In this document: positions 11,475 through 21,933 of the stretch, one piece after another
Layout: every line of letters begins with the position of its first letter
Position numbering within the stretch: the first letter of the stretch is position 1
Assembly (NCBI GenBank): GCA_028554755.1
Contig: JAPTOF010000003.1
Span: forward strand, 4,568,501 to 4,632,500
DNA from: Cordia subcordata
Taxonomy: Eukaryota; Streptophyta; Magnoliopsida; Boraginales; Cordiaceae
DNA: 64,000 bases
Reading direction: 5' to 3'
Translations under genes and position numbers: made by a program
The notes under the pieces: model-generated
Database searches by the model: none
Seen by the model: the letters and a program-made list of their open reading frames with translations, nothing else
What the model was told of the DNA's origin: nothing

Positions 11475-13635
11475 TTTGCAAAACAGCTAAAACGTGTCGT
11501 TTGTACCATGACCAAGTAGTAATTCCAGGACTTTTGGCAACCACGGACCTATGCACCACAAAGCCTTTATATCATAATGAAAGATGTTATGCTAGGTATA
11601 ATCATTAAACGGGTAGTATTGTAAGTAGTGTGGTACCACCCGTGTGCGAGATATGTCTAAAATGTATTTTAACTAACAAACTTGTGTAAATACATAAGTC
11701 TTATTTGACCTTTCCACAAAACATTCTTTTGAGTTTAAATTGTAAAATCCATCAGTTAATGATAAGTATTATTTGAGCTCCCCTTTTTTTTTTTTTTTTT
11801 TTCCTATTAGCTGCAAAGAAAATTTGGACTCTTCTGAAGTCTACTTGGCTTGTGAGAGAACTATTTCCTACCTATAAATATTAAAAGAACAAATAGATAA
11901 GTGCCTAATATGAAAAGCAAATTAAAGAGGATCTAATTAGAATCCTTATTAGACCTTATATATGAGAATAGTATGAAATTATTCAACGCTACAAAGATAG
12001 TGTTAAGAGCCAACTGATTATAAAAATAAAAATTAAAAATTAAAATTAAAAATAAAAAATAAAAATTAAAAAAGAAATCATGTCTCTTGTTGCTACTATT
12101 ATAATAATTTTCACAATATTATTACAGAACCTGTTATTGACTCTTATGATTTTTAGTATTATGAAACCGTTTGTGGTAGATGAACAATGTCATCACAAAG
12201 CATTTTGAATGTGAAAATATACTCTATGCATTTAAGTGGGTTATATTATATTATAAATTTTCACCATTTCTTTTTATGTTCTTAAGAACAAATTTAAATA
12301 TCATTAATTACATTACCACTATCAATGAAAATACACGCGAAATGAAGATAATAATATCTCTTAAATTGTCACTTTGTTTTTATATATTCTGAAAATTGTA
12401 CAGGATAAACTAATAACCTAGACATACCATAACAAACAATTAGACTAAATGGTTACTATTGACTTCTATAATTTTATCACTTAGTAAATTAGTATTTTTT
12501 TAAAAATACTAATTAGTATGTTGTAAAAAAACATTATAATCAAACATTTTCAATATTTAACACAATAGTTAATATATATATATATATTTATCCCACAAAA
12601 CTGTGTATTGCATGCTTATAAAATTCATCCCTTTTTTCTATTTCGTTCCAATTCAAACAAAAGAAAAACATAATCTTTTATAATACTTTTCTTCGCAACT
12701 CTTAATCTAAACAAGAATTAATTAATTTCTCCACGTTCTCCTATTATTCTCTTCTCTACTCTCTTTTATTAAACGTTCCCTCCAGAATTCAATTACAGTG
12801 CAAGAAGTATACGTGGCAGCCAGCTGTACTTGTGTTTCCCGACAACCGGGAAGCAGATCGTGGAAAACAAAGTTTAGGGTCACCCAATTATTACATAACC
12901 AGCAAAAAACACACACTATCATTAGCAACATTTTGGTTTCCTAGCAGCAAAACGATTATTTTAACCTTTTTGCTTTGATGAATAATTAAGCTGAATCTCT
13001 GTAGCAATTAAGCTTAAAAAGTCTAGCTTTTTCTAGTGCTCCCATTAATGGCTTCCCTCAAAAAATCCATGGCAGTCATTTCATTCGTGGGCCACCCTCC
13101 ATTTCTGTCTCGCCTCGGTTGACTTTGAGGAAAGTGACGAGAGCCAAAACATGAGGGCATGAAGCACAAGACATAGTGCTGTTTGGTACTACGGAGAATT
13201 TCTGAGGAGGGACATTTTCAACGCACAGAATTCTTGTCATGTGGTGGCTCATTCTGAATTTTTCATTAAAAATAACTTTTGATTTAGCAATTCTTCATGA
13301 CCCGAACCGATTCTATACCCTACCTTGGATATTGACTGCTCTCGACTAACTTGATTCTCAGTATAAGAGAAACGTTACACATTTAAAGTTTGTTAATTAG
13401 TGGTCAACCTATACTATTAATGAATTAAGTATCCAATCTTACTAATGGACGTACTTCACAAGTTGAATTTCTTTTATTGTAGAATTAAAGAAAAAAAAAA
13501 CTTTAGATGTTGCAATAGATTACTTACGGAAGATGAACTTCCTCAAACTGTGTGCTTTCCCTTTTATTTTTAATGACGGTGAACCTCCTCAAACTCGTAC
13601 AAGACTTGGTTTGCATTGGTTAGACAAAAGAATTT
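11475..13635. other. Intergenic, AT-rich, no gene seen
   Basis: No exon or RNA gene recognised. It holds simple AAAATT-type low-complexity DNA (about 12018-12070) and a G-box-like ACGTGGC near 12810. Short frames at 12180-12392 and 12722-12931 have no recognisable motif. Confidence 0.45.
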
Positions 13636-14880
13636 TGGGTTCGTTTAAATTGAGTAATTTTTAGGGGAAATTTCTTTTTTATAAAAAATTTTATTAATTT
13701 TGTAATAAGTATTTGATAGAGTCTGTTTAGCCTAATTTTTTAATATTTAAAAGTGCTTTATGCTTGCATATTTCTAAAAAAACTTTTATATATATAAACT
13801 GTACCTAAAAAAAGTTAAAAAAATCACAAGCTTCAAATTAGAGCTTTTCAAAAAAAAACTTTTAGAAGCTGTTTTCACATCATGTAAGAATTTGTTTGTT
13901 ATTCCCTTATTGGCTGGCCTATTTGATCTGGACCCTGTTGACTCATATGGAGAAGGACTTGCACTTTAATTTCCAGAGCGAGAAAACAGCTTTTACTTGA
14001 ATTATAGTAGTTGTTTTATACTTTTCTCTCCCAAAAAACCCTCTATCTCCAAGTCCCTTTACTAGGTTACGCAAGTTTGATACCCCTACTCCCAAGAAGT
14101 TATTTTTTATATTTCTTCTAAAGAACAAGTGTCTAAGTTAACAGGACATAACATGATAACTCTTTGTCTGAAAAGAATTAAAAAAATCAAAAAATTAAAA
14201 TAATAAATAAAAAATTAAAATTCAAGTTGATGAAATGGCATGTCAAGTGATTTTTTTTCCTTATTTGCATAAGCTTGACGATACGCTGCCAAAAGTTCCT
14301 TTTTTTTCCTCTGGCGGCATATTTTGATACAACATGTGACGCTGTTGGTCGAGATCGTGGAACCATCCCTTGAGAATTAAAAGGATCTTTTTAGTTTTCT
14401 TTCATAGTAGTCTTAACGACTAGTAGTTTGAAGCCTTAAAAAATCAATTTTTTCGGCACTCACTGATCAAGTCCCCCTTGGGGCGCAACTGTGCAAGGAA
14501 GTAAGCATGTCGGGGTGAAGAAGGTGACTCTATACCGATCAAATCTGATCTTGGAACCAAAATCTTTATTTCTTGTTTCTATTCATTTTTTCTCAAAAAT
14601 ATTACTACTTATTTTTTCAAGTCTAATATTACTCTCAAAACAATTAAAGTTTAACTCCTAAAATACCAGGCCAAACAATTAATATACGACTTTATTCAAA
14701 ACTTTTATCGAAAGCTCTACTATTAAAATTCTATAGCTCGATAGCTGAAATTTCACAATTAAGGCCAAAAAGAGACTAAAGTTAAAATGCTAAAAAAAAA
14801 GTTCAATTGTAACTCTTTTCAAAAGCCAGAAAATTTAATAGCTAAAAAAAACCCCTTTTTAAAAAAGTTTTGAGGAAAGG
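13636..14880. mobile_element. Family 1 MITE interrupted by a family 2 MITE and a further insertion
   Basis: 13636-13718 matches the left part of family 1 (GGGTTCGTTTAAATTG, then TTTGTAATAAGTATTTGAT). It is cut by a family 2 element (13719-14776, starting GAGTCTGTTTAGCC and ending GGCCAAAAAGAGAC). Family 1 interior sequence seems to resume after 14776 (AAGTTCAATTGTAACTC, then AAAGCCAGAAAATTT). The family 2 copy is itself split: its left half runs to about 13885 and its right half resumes about 14570, with ~680 bp of other DNA between. The layout was deduced by comparison with the uninterrupted copies at 37592-37995 and 48327-48557. Confidence 0.6.
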
Positions 14881-15570
14881 CTTTTTTTTTTGGGGGTGGG
14901 GGGGGGGGAGGAGTCAATGGGTCGTACCAAGAAAAATAATATCATGACTCATAATTCAATCTCAAATATAAAAATATTTTCTGTCCGACGCACCAAACGG
15001 GGACTGCTTGGCATTGTGGAGAAGTCTAAATCTGGAAATGGATCCCGGAAGGGCACTTATCACGTAATAGTTTACAAGGGGATGATGACAAATAAAATTG
15101 ACTGGCCAGTGAATTTATGCATATATTGGTGCGTAGTGTTTCAAAGCACATGAGAATGCAATTTGGACAGTCATAGTTGTCTCTTGTACAATTGAAGGGA
15201 AAGGAGACTAAAGCACAACCAAATACATAAGTTGTATTTTACATAAGCTGCTTGAAGGTTTGGAAATTTGCACAATTGGACCATAAATTTTTAAGAATTT
15301 TTTTTTAATAGGTTACACTTTGCACATGATCAAATCTTACCTCTCTCTCTTTTATTTTTCTCTCTTTCACCTAACCTCATTTTTACGGCATAACTCACTC
15401 TCGTTTCCCTCAATTTTCACTCTTCTCTCACTTAACATCACCTAATTTCTGACTTATGTAGATTTTGCCTCAGAATACTTAAAGAGATTAAACTTACCCT
15501 TACTACACATTTAAGAAATGTCACAAATTTCTAGTTCCAAGCAAGTTTCACTAATACTAACAATAAAGAA
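14881..15570. other. Intergenic with G-run, no gene seen
   Basis: A poly-T/poly-G run (14881-14912) followed by unassigned sequence. The open frame at 14890-15153 starts inside the G-run and has no known motif; I do not call it a gene. Confidence 0.45.
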
Positions 15571-15809
15571 TAGGATAAATTGCACGAAACCCTCTATAAT
15601 TTATCATAAATGTATGTTACCCTCTATAGTTTTAAAATAGGTGTAGGATCCTTGGTAATCTTAAAATATATGACACACGTACCCAAATAAATAGGCACGG
15701 AACCTTCTTGTGGTCCCTTTAAAAGAGGTGTTCGTGTCCATTTTAAAACTATAAGGAGGTAACATATACTTATATTAAACCATATAAGGAATCAATATAA
15801 TGTACCCTA
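15571..15809. mobile_element. MITE with long (~70 bp) terminal inverted repeats
   Basis: The first ~70 bases (TAGGATAAATTGCACGAAAC onward) are an imperfect inverted repeat of the last ~70 (ending ATAATGTACCCTA). Blocks such as TATGTTACCCTCTATAGTTT pair with ACTATAAGGAGGTAACATAT. Long TIRs suggest a Mutator-type MITE; a clear 9-bp duplication is not seen. Confidence 0.6.
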
Positions 15810-16735
15810 TGTACGTACAATCAGTAGCTACATGAAGCCACTATCTGAGTTTTTACTAAACATGTCACTTCATTCCAAATTCTATGATAACAAGTACGTA
15901 ACTACTTATTGGACATCAAGAACATATATAAAAAGTGGGTAAAGAAGAATAGCAACGTTTGAAACTAAATGAGCACAAAAATGTTAGCTCAATTATCAGA
16001 TTATTCTCATGTCTTTGATCGTTTGATGATCAAATAAACATAAGTCTAACAAAAGTCTTTTCTTCATGTGTTAGTGTTAATATAATAAATAAATGCACCA
16101 ATATCTTAAAGTTCTAAATGACGTGGTAACTTTTAGTACTAGAGCTCAGGTCATCGGCTCGAGTCTCACCGCCATCCAAATTTAAAGACATTAAGATACA
16201 TGTCCACTTGCGGCTTGAAACAAATCATGTATACACATGAAAAAACATGTTAATACAATAAATAAATATACTAATATTCTCTTTATAAATTTAAACTTTT
16301 AAATGAACAGGATAATAACTCTAACTGTTAGTATCTAAAATCTTGGAATCTCTATACATAATTTTCCAAAACTTCAAGGTCTTATGTGAAAGTTAACCCA
16401 AATAAATGATACAATCAATGAGCTATATTGCCCCTGGATCATTATAGAGATATAGGAAATTAAGAAAAGCAGATACGAATAAAAAACAAAGCTGACAATG
16501 GCCCATACCTAGCTAGCTAGTTTAAGCCATGCAAAGATACATATTGATCAAGATGCACTTCCACATGCATACTGTTGCGTGCTTTTCTTTGATGTAACAT
16601 TTATGAGTGCATGCAGTTGACTTTCTATATGTTGTGGCTTATAGGCAAAGCATGTCATCATTGTAGAGCTTATGGGTGGAATGCACCATGACTACACCTT
16701 TCATGGCCACTTCCCCCCTGTCTGTGATGATCACA
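15810..16735. other. Upstream region of the PSY-like gene
   Basis: No gene. At about 16080-16330 there is a repeat containing TTAATACAATAAATAAATAT and TTTAAACTTTTAAATGA, also found in altered form near 57900-58070. The remainder is probably promoter DNA. Confidence 0.4.
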
Positions 16736-16745
16736 TTTATATAAG
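16736..16745 (+). promoter_or_regulatory. TATA box of the PSY-like gene
   Basis: TTTATATAAG lies 116 bp upstream of the start codon at 16861, a reasonable position for transcription starting near 16770. Confidence 0.55.
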
Positions 16746-16860
16746 GACTTCACCCTATCCCTCATTTATCTCCAACACTGGAGCTTATGTATCACGGAAT
16801 ACGAAAGTGCTAGTTTTAATTAATAACACTATCAATTGAATAGAGCGCGAGACAACAGCC

Positions 16861-18288
16861 ATGAATTTTGTTATCAAAACTTCTCAGCTTTCAGCTTCTC
16901 TCTTTTTGTTTCTCATTCTCATGTCTTCAGGTAAATTGGTTGGTAATATTATTTACGATCAATTATATATCATTTAATTATTTCAAGATTTATTAATTAG
17001 CACTAGTGCTAATTACCCTTCTCCTTTCTTATCTTGGATGCAGTAGAAGGTTTCCGCAATGATGTAAAGTCCATCTCCTCTCTTCACAAGGTAAATATGG
17101 CAAAAGCCTGATCATCAATAATCACATTTGTTAAGAGCGTGATTTTAAGAAAATTAGGGTATTACCGTACTTGTAAAATGGTTTAAGGCTGGTCCTCGTA
17201 TTTCTTATCAATACATCATTTAAACCAATTTATAGTAATTTAGCAAGTTCAACCATTATAGAACTCTTGAGGACTCGTTTAGGAGAATACAAGCTTCATA
17301 TTAATAAGAGAAAAATGCATTTTAATCCTTATATTTTGTCTAAGTTGTATAAAATTTCTTATAATTTTAAAACTCGCTAATATCTCTATGCTACAAAAAA
17401 ATTTTGTTGATACTCCCATATGTTATTAAAAAATGTTACATAATCACTCTCAAAAGCTAGAAGTTCTACACATATTTTTTATAATATAGGGGTATGTATT
17501 AACAAGTTTTAAAATATAAAAAGTTTTATGTAACATTAATAAAATACGGGGAGTAAAACACAATTCAACCTATTAATAAATTACAAGTTTTAGAATTATG
17601 GGAAAGATTCTGGCTACTCATAGTCCTCTATTTACCTCAAGAAGGTACACTTTTTGACCTTTTTAGGTCAAGAAACCTTTTCTTTCCATAACAATATAAG
17701 CATGATCAATTTTAAAAGATTTTGCAAACTTGTCTTCCGTGTGGCATTACACTTAATTGTCGTTCATCAAATCCCCAGTAATTTTCTTCGAAATAACTGA
17801 ATGAATTTATACCATAAAAGTTGCTTCAAGAAACCATACACAATAAGTATTATGATAAAGCAGCAGCACCCGCGCGACGTAGTTACCTTCACAGGTACGA
17901 GAGAAATTACTTCGCAACATTGAAGTTGTCTACGATGTTACGAGAAGATACAATTTTGTACTCAAAGTGCTTTTGCTATTAAAAACGAGAAAAAAAAAAT
18001 GAATTTTAAAGACAGAAAAATAGTCAATAAACAGTGAAAAACTATCACTAAGATGAAGTAGTGATCACTGTGTGACCAAATTCGTCAGTCAAAAAAGGTA
18101 TCATCTCTAATTTTTTTAGCGTCCGATTTTTAACATTTCCGTGCTATTTCTGCTTGCATTTTCTTAAGGATGATGCCAGGCCACATTCGAGGAAGTTTCT
18201 GATGCCTGATGTATTTTTGGATTACAACGACGCCGGACCAAATCGTAAGCACGATCCAAGAGGAAAAGGTGGAAGCAAGAGCCCATGA
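16861..18288 (+). CDS. PSY-family secreted peptide precursor (sulfated-tyrosine type), 3 exons
   Basis: Small gene joined from exons 16861-16930, 17044-17090 and 18169-18288 (237 nt, 78 aa), all with GT-AG introns in consistent phase. Residues 1-24 form a signal peptide (MNFVIKTSQLSASLFLFLIL...), so the product is secreted. Near the C-terminus SRKFLMPDVF is followed by DYNDAGPNRKHDPRGKGG. This fits the PSY signature (Asp-Tyr, four or five residues, Asn, two residues, His-Asp-Pro) of the tyrosine-sulfated growth peptides perceived by PSYR leucine-rich-repeat kinases; the DY pair is the expected site for tyrosylprotein sulfotransferase. Arabidopsis PSY1 is about 75 aa. Unusually, the family's usual A-N pair before the spacer is P-N here, with Ala two residues earlier. 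The assignment rests on motif and architecture; the peptide ends and activity are inferred. The start codon follows CAGCC and is the first ATG after the TATA box. Confidence 0.78.
17311..17566. mobile_element. MITE with long inverted repeats in intron 2 of the PSY-like gene
   Basis: The left arm (AATGCATTTTAATCCTTATA onward) and right arm (ending GGGGAGTAAAACACAATT) pair imperfectly over about 60-80 bases; for example TTGTATAAAATTTCTTATA faces TATAAAAAGTTTTATGTAA. No coding content. It makes up about a quarter of the 1078-bp intron. Confidence 0.55.
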
Positions 18289-19157
18289 CTGCCCTCATAT
18301 ATGTATCATGCAATTCCTAGTCTAATTCCCACCTACTAATTAGATTAATTTAATTGCTATGTTTCATAAAAATTTTGATCGTGTCTGAGGAGACCTATAT
18401 GTAATGTAGCATTTGAGATATGAGTATCTTGTGAAAGCTCTCTTTTGATCAGCTGAATAAAACTTGAAAGCAGATCCCATGATGCTTTTGTATATTTTTC
18501 TGCTACCTCTTGTTTGGTTGTTTTGTCTCGTTACAATTTCGGTGTCATGCGTAATTTTTTAAAAGAAGTTTTATGTAAAAATTAAAGCTAAAAAATACTT
18601 GTTATTTTAGGAAGTAAGACGAATTTGGTCAATTATTTCCGTTCAACAATGCTTTTGGCCAAACCATTGTCACTGAAAGTTCTACAGTTCATTGGTCCTA
18701 CTTTTGCTGAAAGAAACATAACTATAAATGGGAGCAGTAAATGGAAGCGAGCCAGAGCCATTGCACTTGATGAAATTTAAGATTTCAGCAGTATATAGTG
18801 GATTGTTTGGGTTGCGCTCTTTCGTTGTTTGTTGTATCGAAATGTTGTGTGTCACGCACAAATCGACCAGGGTAAAAAGTGCGTATTTATTATATATTCA
18901 CAAGTCGTGTAAGTTACACATATATCTCTATTCCAATATTACAAGTATTGATACATATAACAAATAAAAATGAGAAATGAGAGAGGTATAGAAGAAAACC
19001 AACAACTACAACCAATTAAAAATGAAATTATGACTCAAAAGTTTAGATAGTTAAAAGAAACAATAGAATTCACCTCTATGGGAGTCATGAAAAATAATTG
19101 AACTAAAATAGAACTCTCAAAATCCAAATGCCTTCTAGGACCAGTACATAAAGTGAA
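18289..19157. other. Intergenic between PSY-like gene and flotillin
   Basis: PSY-like 3'UTR with AATAAA near 18456, a fragment of the family 2 MITE (about 18545-18668), then the flotillin 3'UTR on the minus strand. A block at 18970-19012 (ATGAGAAATGAGAGAGG ... CCAACAACTACAAC) recurs in altered form at 24624-24661. Confidence 0.5.
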
Positions 19158-20870
19158 TCACTGACTGCTAGAGCCATTTAAGGTGCCCATCCAAGCTGGT
19201 GGAAGCATCCCAGTTTGTTCATGTACACTGTTCAACAATGTTGGCAACATCTTATAAATTCCTGCAACTTCCTTCATTGCCCCATCCCCGGAAGCATCTG
19301 CAGCCTCCGCGGTTGCGCTTCCATTAGTCCAGATGGTAATCTTTGGTTGCAGCCAGCGCACAGCCTCCGCGTTGATCTTGGCAACTTCTTGAAACATGCC
19401 TCCGCTTATCATGAGGTAATCCCTCAGGGCTGCGTAATTTCCTCCCAGTGTATCTAACAGGGTGTGCAAATATACGCTCTGAGCTTCTGCCGTGGCTCTC
19501 AGTCCCTCTGCGTCTTTCTTCTTAGCATATAACTCTGCATCAATAGTTTGTTGGCGCGAGTAAAATGCAGCCTCTGCAGTTGCTTTCTGAGCCTCAGCTT
19601 GTTTTTGCTTTTCGTACAGAAACGCTTCTGTGGCCTTCTGTTTCTTGTAGAGCTCCGAGTTTGCCTCTCGTACCTGTTAGATAATTCAATTCCACACATA
19701 AATAAATTATGGATTTCAAGTTAATGAGTTGAAGATTTCAGGATGAAAACATACATTCTCTTATCAATCCTTCCATTTTTGTCAGGTGAAAAAAGGAAAT
19801 GCTTTGGTAGCTAGCACTAGTGCACTACTATAGCAGCAATAGAAGGTTTTTACTTGTAGATTAGAAGGGTGTTTGGCTTTGCTTGTTCGGGTGCCTATAA
19901 ACATCAAGAAAATAGTACAAGAAAAAAAGTACCTTTCACATACTGTTTACTACTTGGTACTTATAAGCCCCAAATAAGCACTGCCAATCGCCCTCTAAAG
20001 CATACCTTGGTTTCATAATCAACACCGGCTTTGCTCAAAAACTCAGCCTTGAGCTTCTCAGTCTGATTCAAGGCATTCATTCGCTCTACTTCCTTCTGCA
20101 ACTCAGCATCCCGGAGAGCCACTGCTTTTCGGGCCTCCACCTCAGCCATCTGCGCATCCTTAGACCACGCAGCTTTCTTCATTGCCAATTCTGCATTTGC
20201 TTCAGCTATCTCAGCCTCCCTTTCATTCTCAAATATCTGCACCTGAGTTTTCACCTTTATCTCTTCTTTCCTCCCTTGCCCTTCTCTCTGCGTTGATATG
20301 ATCTTCGTCTCTGCATCAATTTTTGCAGCGTTCTGGAGCATCTGGCCTTCGCGAAGCTTAGAACCAATCTCCCCCTTCATCTTTGCCTCCGCAACATCAA
20401 TTTTTGCCCTGATTTGCAGCTTCCATCAGAGTCTTTTGCCCCAAGTATGAAAAGTACTCATGTCCGCGCACATCCACAAGCTGCTTAACATTGGCATTGT
20501 AAATCAACAGCCCGAATTGATTTAGCTCAAGCTGGACTTTCTCAAGAACTTCTTGTTTAAACTCTTTAGTCCCTTTAAAGATCTCTTCCATGGACACAGT
20601 TTTTGTCATGGGAAGAGATGAGCTTGGCGTACTTGAGAAGTCTGGCTTCTTCATCAACGCGAGGGCCGATGGTGAAGACTGCAGGCAAGATGAAGGGAAG
20701 CTTTTCGGCGCTCATGGCCTTTGCATCTCAAAGGTGTAGTTCTCCAGCGAGACATCGAAAACGCAGCAGGTCTGGCCTGGAAGAACCCACGCCTTCTTGG
20801 CAATCTTTATATCAGAGATGCCCAATCCTGTGATTGCTAGATACTCTGATGCTCTTGCAACTCTATACAT
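19158..20870 (-). pseudogene. FLOT: Flotillin-like protein gene with frame breaks in its 5' half
   Basis: Flotillins are SPFH/PHB-domain scaffold proteins of plasma-membrane microdomains, involved in endocytosis and, in legumes, symbiotic infection. Start ATG at 20870 ([15 protein letters not shown], as in Arabidopsis FLOT1). The last intron is 19674-20005, and the final exon 19158-19673 codes 171 residues to the stop (ending [11 protein letters not shown]). Blocks in order: [17 protein letters not shown], then [52 protein letters not shown], a long Ala/Glu/Lys coiled coil, and ALRDYLMI with LQPKITIW. The frame changes near 20718 (after TFEMQ), near 20605 (where about 20 residues of the family are also missing, HELVEGVIEGETRV-like) and near 20405 (one extra G after MEAANQ). 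Downstream the frame is open for about 300 codons. It is either a recent pseudogene or a sequence of poor quality; the protein was not rebuilt here. Confidence 0.85.
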
Positions 20871-21732
20871 GTTTGCTCTCCGTTGTTAAATCTGCAAAAA
20901 ATTTTGGCAGAAAAATTGTCAACAGAATGTTGAATCTCATGTACAGGCCTAAACTTTATCATGGCTAGTATGCAGAAATTATGGAAATCTTTTACTTCTT
21001 GATATTTGATTACCTCGCACGGGCGGAACCAGAAATTTGTTATTATTGGAGGCCGAAACATATTTATGTATTTAAATAGAAATTAATGTCAAGATAGTAT
21101 CAAGTAAAATAACTATCGTTCTTCTCTTCTAACGTGATACAGAACATGTACATAACAATAAGTATTTTAAATATAAATGAATGAAGAAAACACTACATAT
21201 AACAATAATTATAACAATTAATTTTTAAATATAAATGAGTGACAAAAAAAATATTTAGACGAATAATATAAGATTATGTCAAAAAAATATTTAGATAAAT
21301 AATATAAGATTATGTAAAAAAAATTTACTAAATTAGTGGATAAAATTAAGTTTTTTCTCTCCCTCATAAAATCATCTGACCAAATGAATTAAATTACTTA
21401 TAAATAGACTTCTTAAATAAATAATTTTTTTTGTGATAGAACTACTTAAAATATAAAAACTTTTTTAAATTTATGTTGCAAGCAAAAAACCTAAGTCCCT
21501 AATAAATTAAGCATTACTAAAATTTATTAGCTAATTTACTTATTGATTACGAGAATTTGATCATTAAAATACTATATATATAGAAGAAAGAAAACCTTAT
21601 ACTAAAAAGTTGAGAATCACTTCAGATAGAAAAATAAAAGAAAAAAAAAAATTTAGAGGCAACCGTGAAAAAGAAAAATTAAAAAATTTATATAGACTAT
21701 CATCATAAAATTCTTGTTCTAAGGGTTTGCAA
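20871..21732. other. Flotillin upstream region and AT-rich DNA
   Basis: A possible 5'UTR acceptor (TTTTTTGCAG on the minus strand) lies about 25 bp upstream of the flotillin ATG. At about 21016-21060 a fragment (GGGCGGAACCAGAAATTTG) resembles termini of hAT-type elements. No coding gene. Confidence 0.4.
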
Positions 21733-21743
21733 TTCCCACATCG
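21733..21743 (+). promoter_or_regulatory. Plant snRNA upstream sequence element (USE)
   Basis: TTCCCACATCG matches the plant snRNA USE consensus RTCCCACATCG at 10 of 11 positions. A TATA-like TTATGTAAA follows at 21776-21784, 32 bases after the end of the USE. This longer spacing is the one described for RNA polymerase II snRNA genes in plants, as expected for U5; the Pol III type is about 10 bp shorter. Confidence 0.88.
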
Positions 21744-21813
21744 GCTCTGGACGAAGGAGCGAGCAATTCCAACCCTTATGTAAACGACAGGAAAGCCTTT
21801 ACCATTTTCACGC

Positions 21814-21933
21814 AGCCACGCAGTGAGCGCAGAGCGAACTATTCTTTCGCCTTTTACTAAAGAATACCGTGTGTTCGTTGCAGAAAGTGGCATACGCCAA
21901 TTTTTGGAGGGTATCTCTGTATAAGAGAACCCC
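21814..21933 (+). ncRNA. U5: U5 small nuclear RNA
   Basis: Spliceosomal U5 snRNA, which aligns the two exon ends during splicing. The invariant loop 1 CGCCTTTTACT (21848-21858) sits on a perfect TTCTTT/AAAGAA stem, followed by ACCGTGTGTTCGTTGC. The base of stem I is GCCAC near 21815 pairing with GTGGC at 21888-21892, and GCGAAC pairs with GTTCGT. An Sm site AATTTTTGG (21899-21907) is followed by a 3' hairpin GGGTATCTCTGTATAAGAGA closing with ACCC. The 5' end is placed about 38 bp after the TATA-like box; the ends are accurate to a few bases. With USE, TATA and all structural elements intact, it looks like a functional gene copy. It lies upstream of and divergent from the flotillin gene. The open frame on the opposite strand is a shadow. 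Confidence 0.94.

Noticed and set aside
13048..13125. Short frame MASLKKSMAVISFVGHPP with a possible signal peptide
   Set aside because: It stops after 25 codons, no splice donor or downstream exon fits, and there is no known peptide motif.
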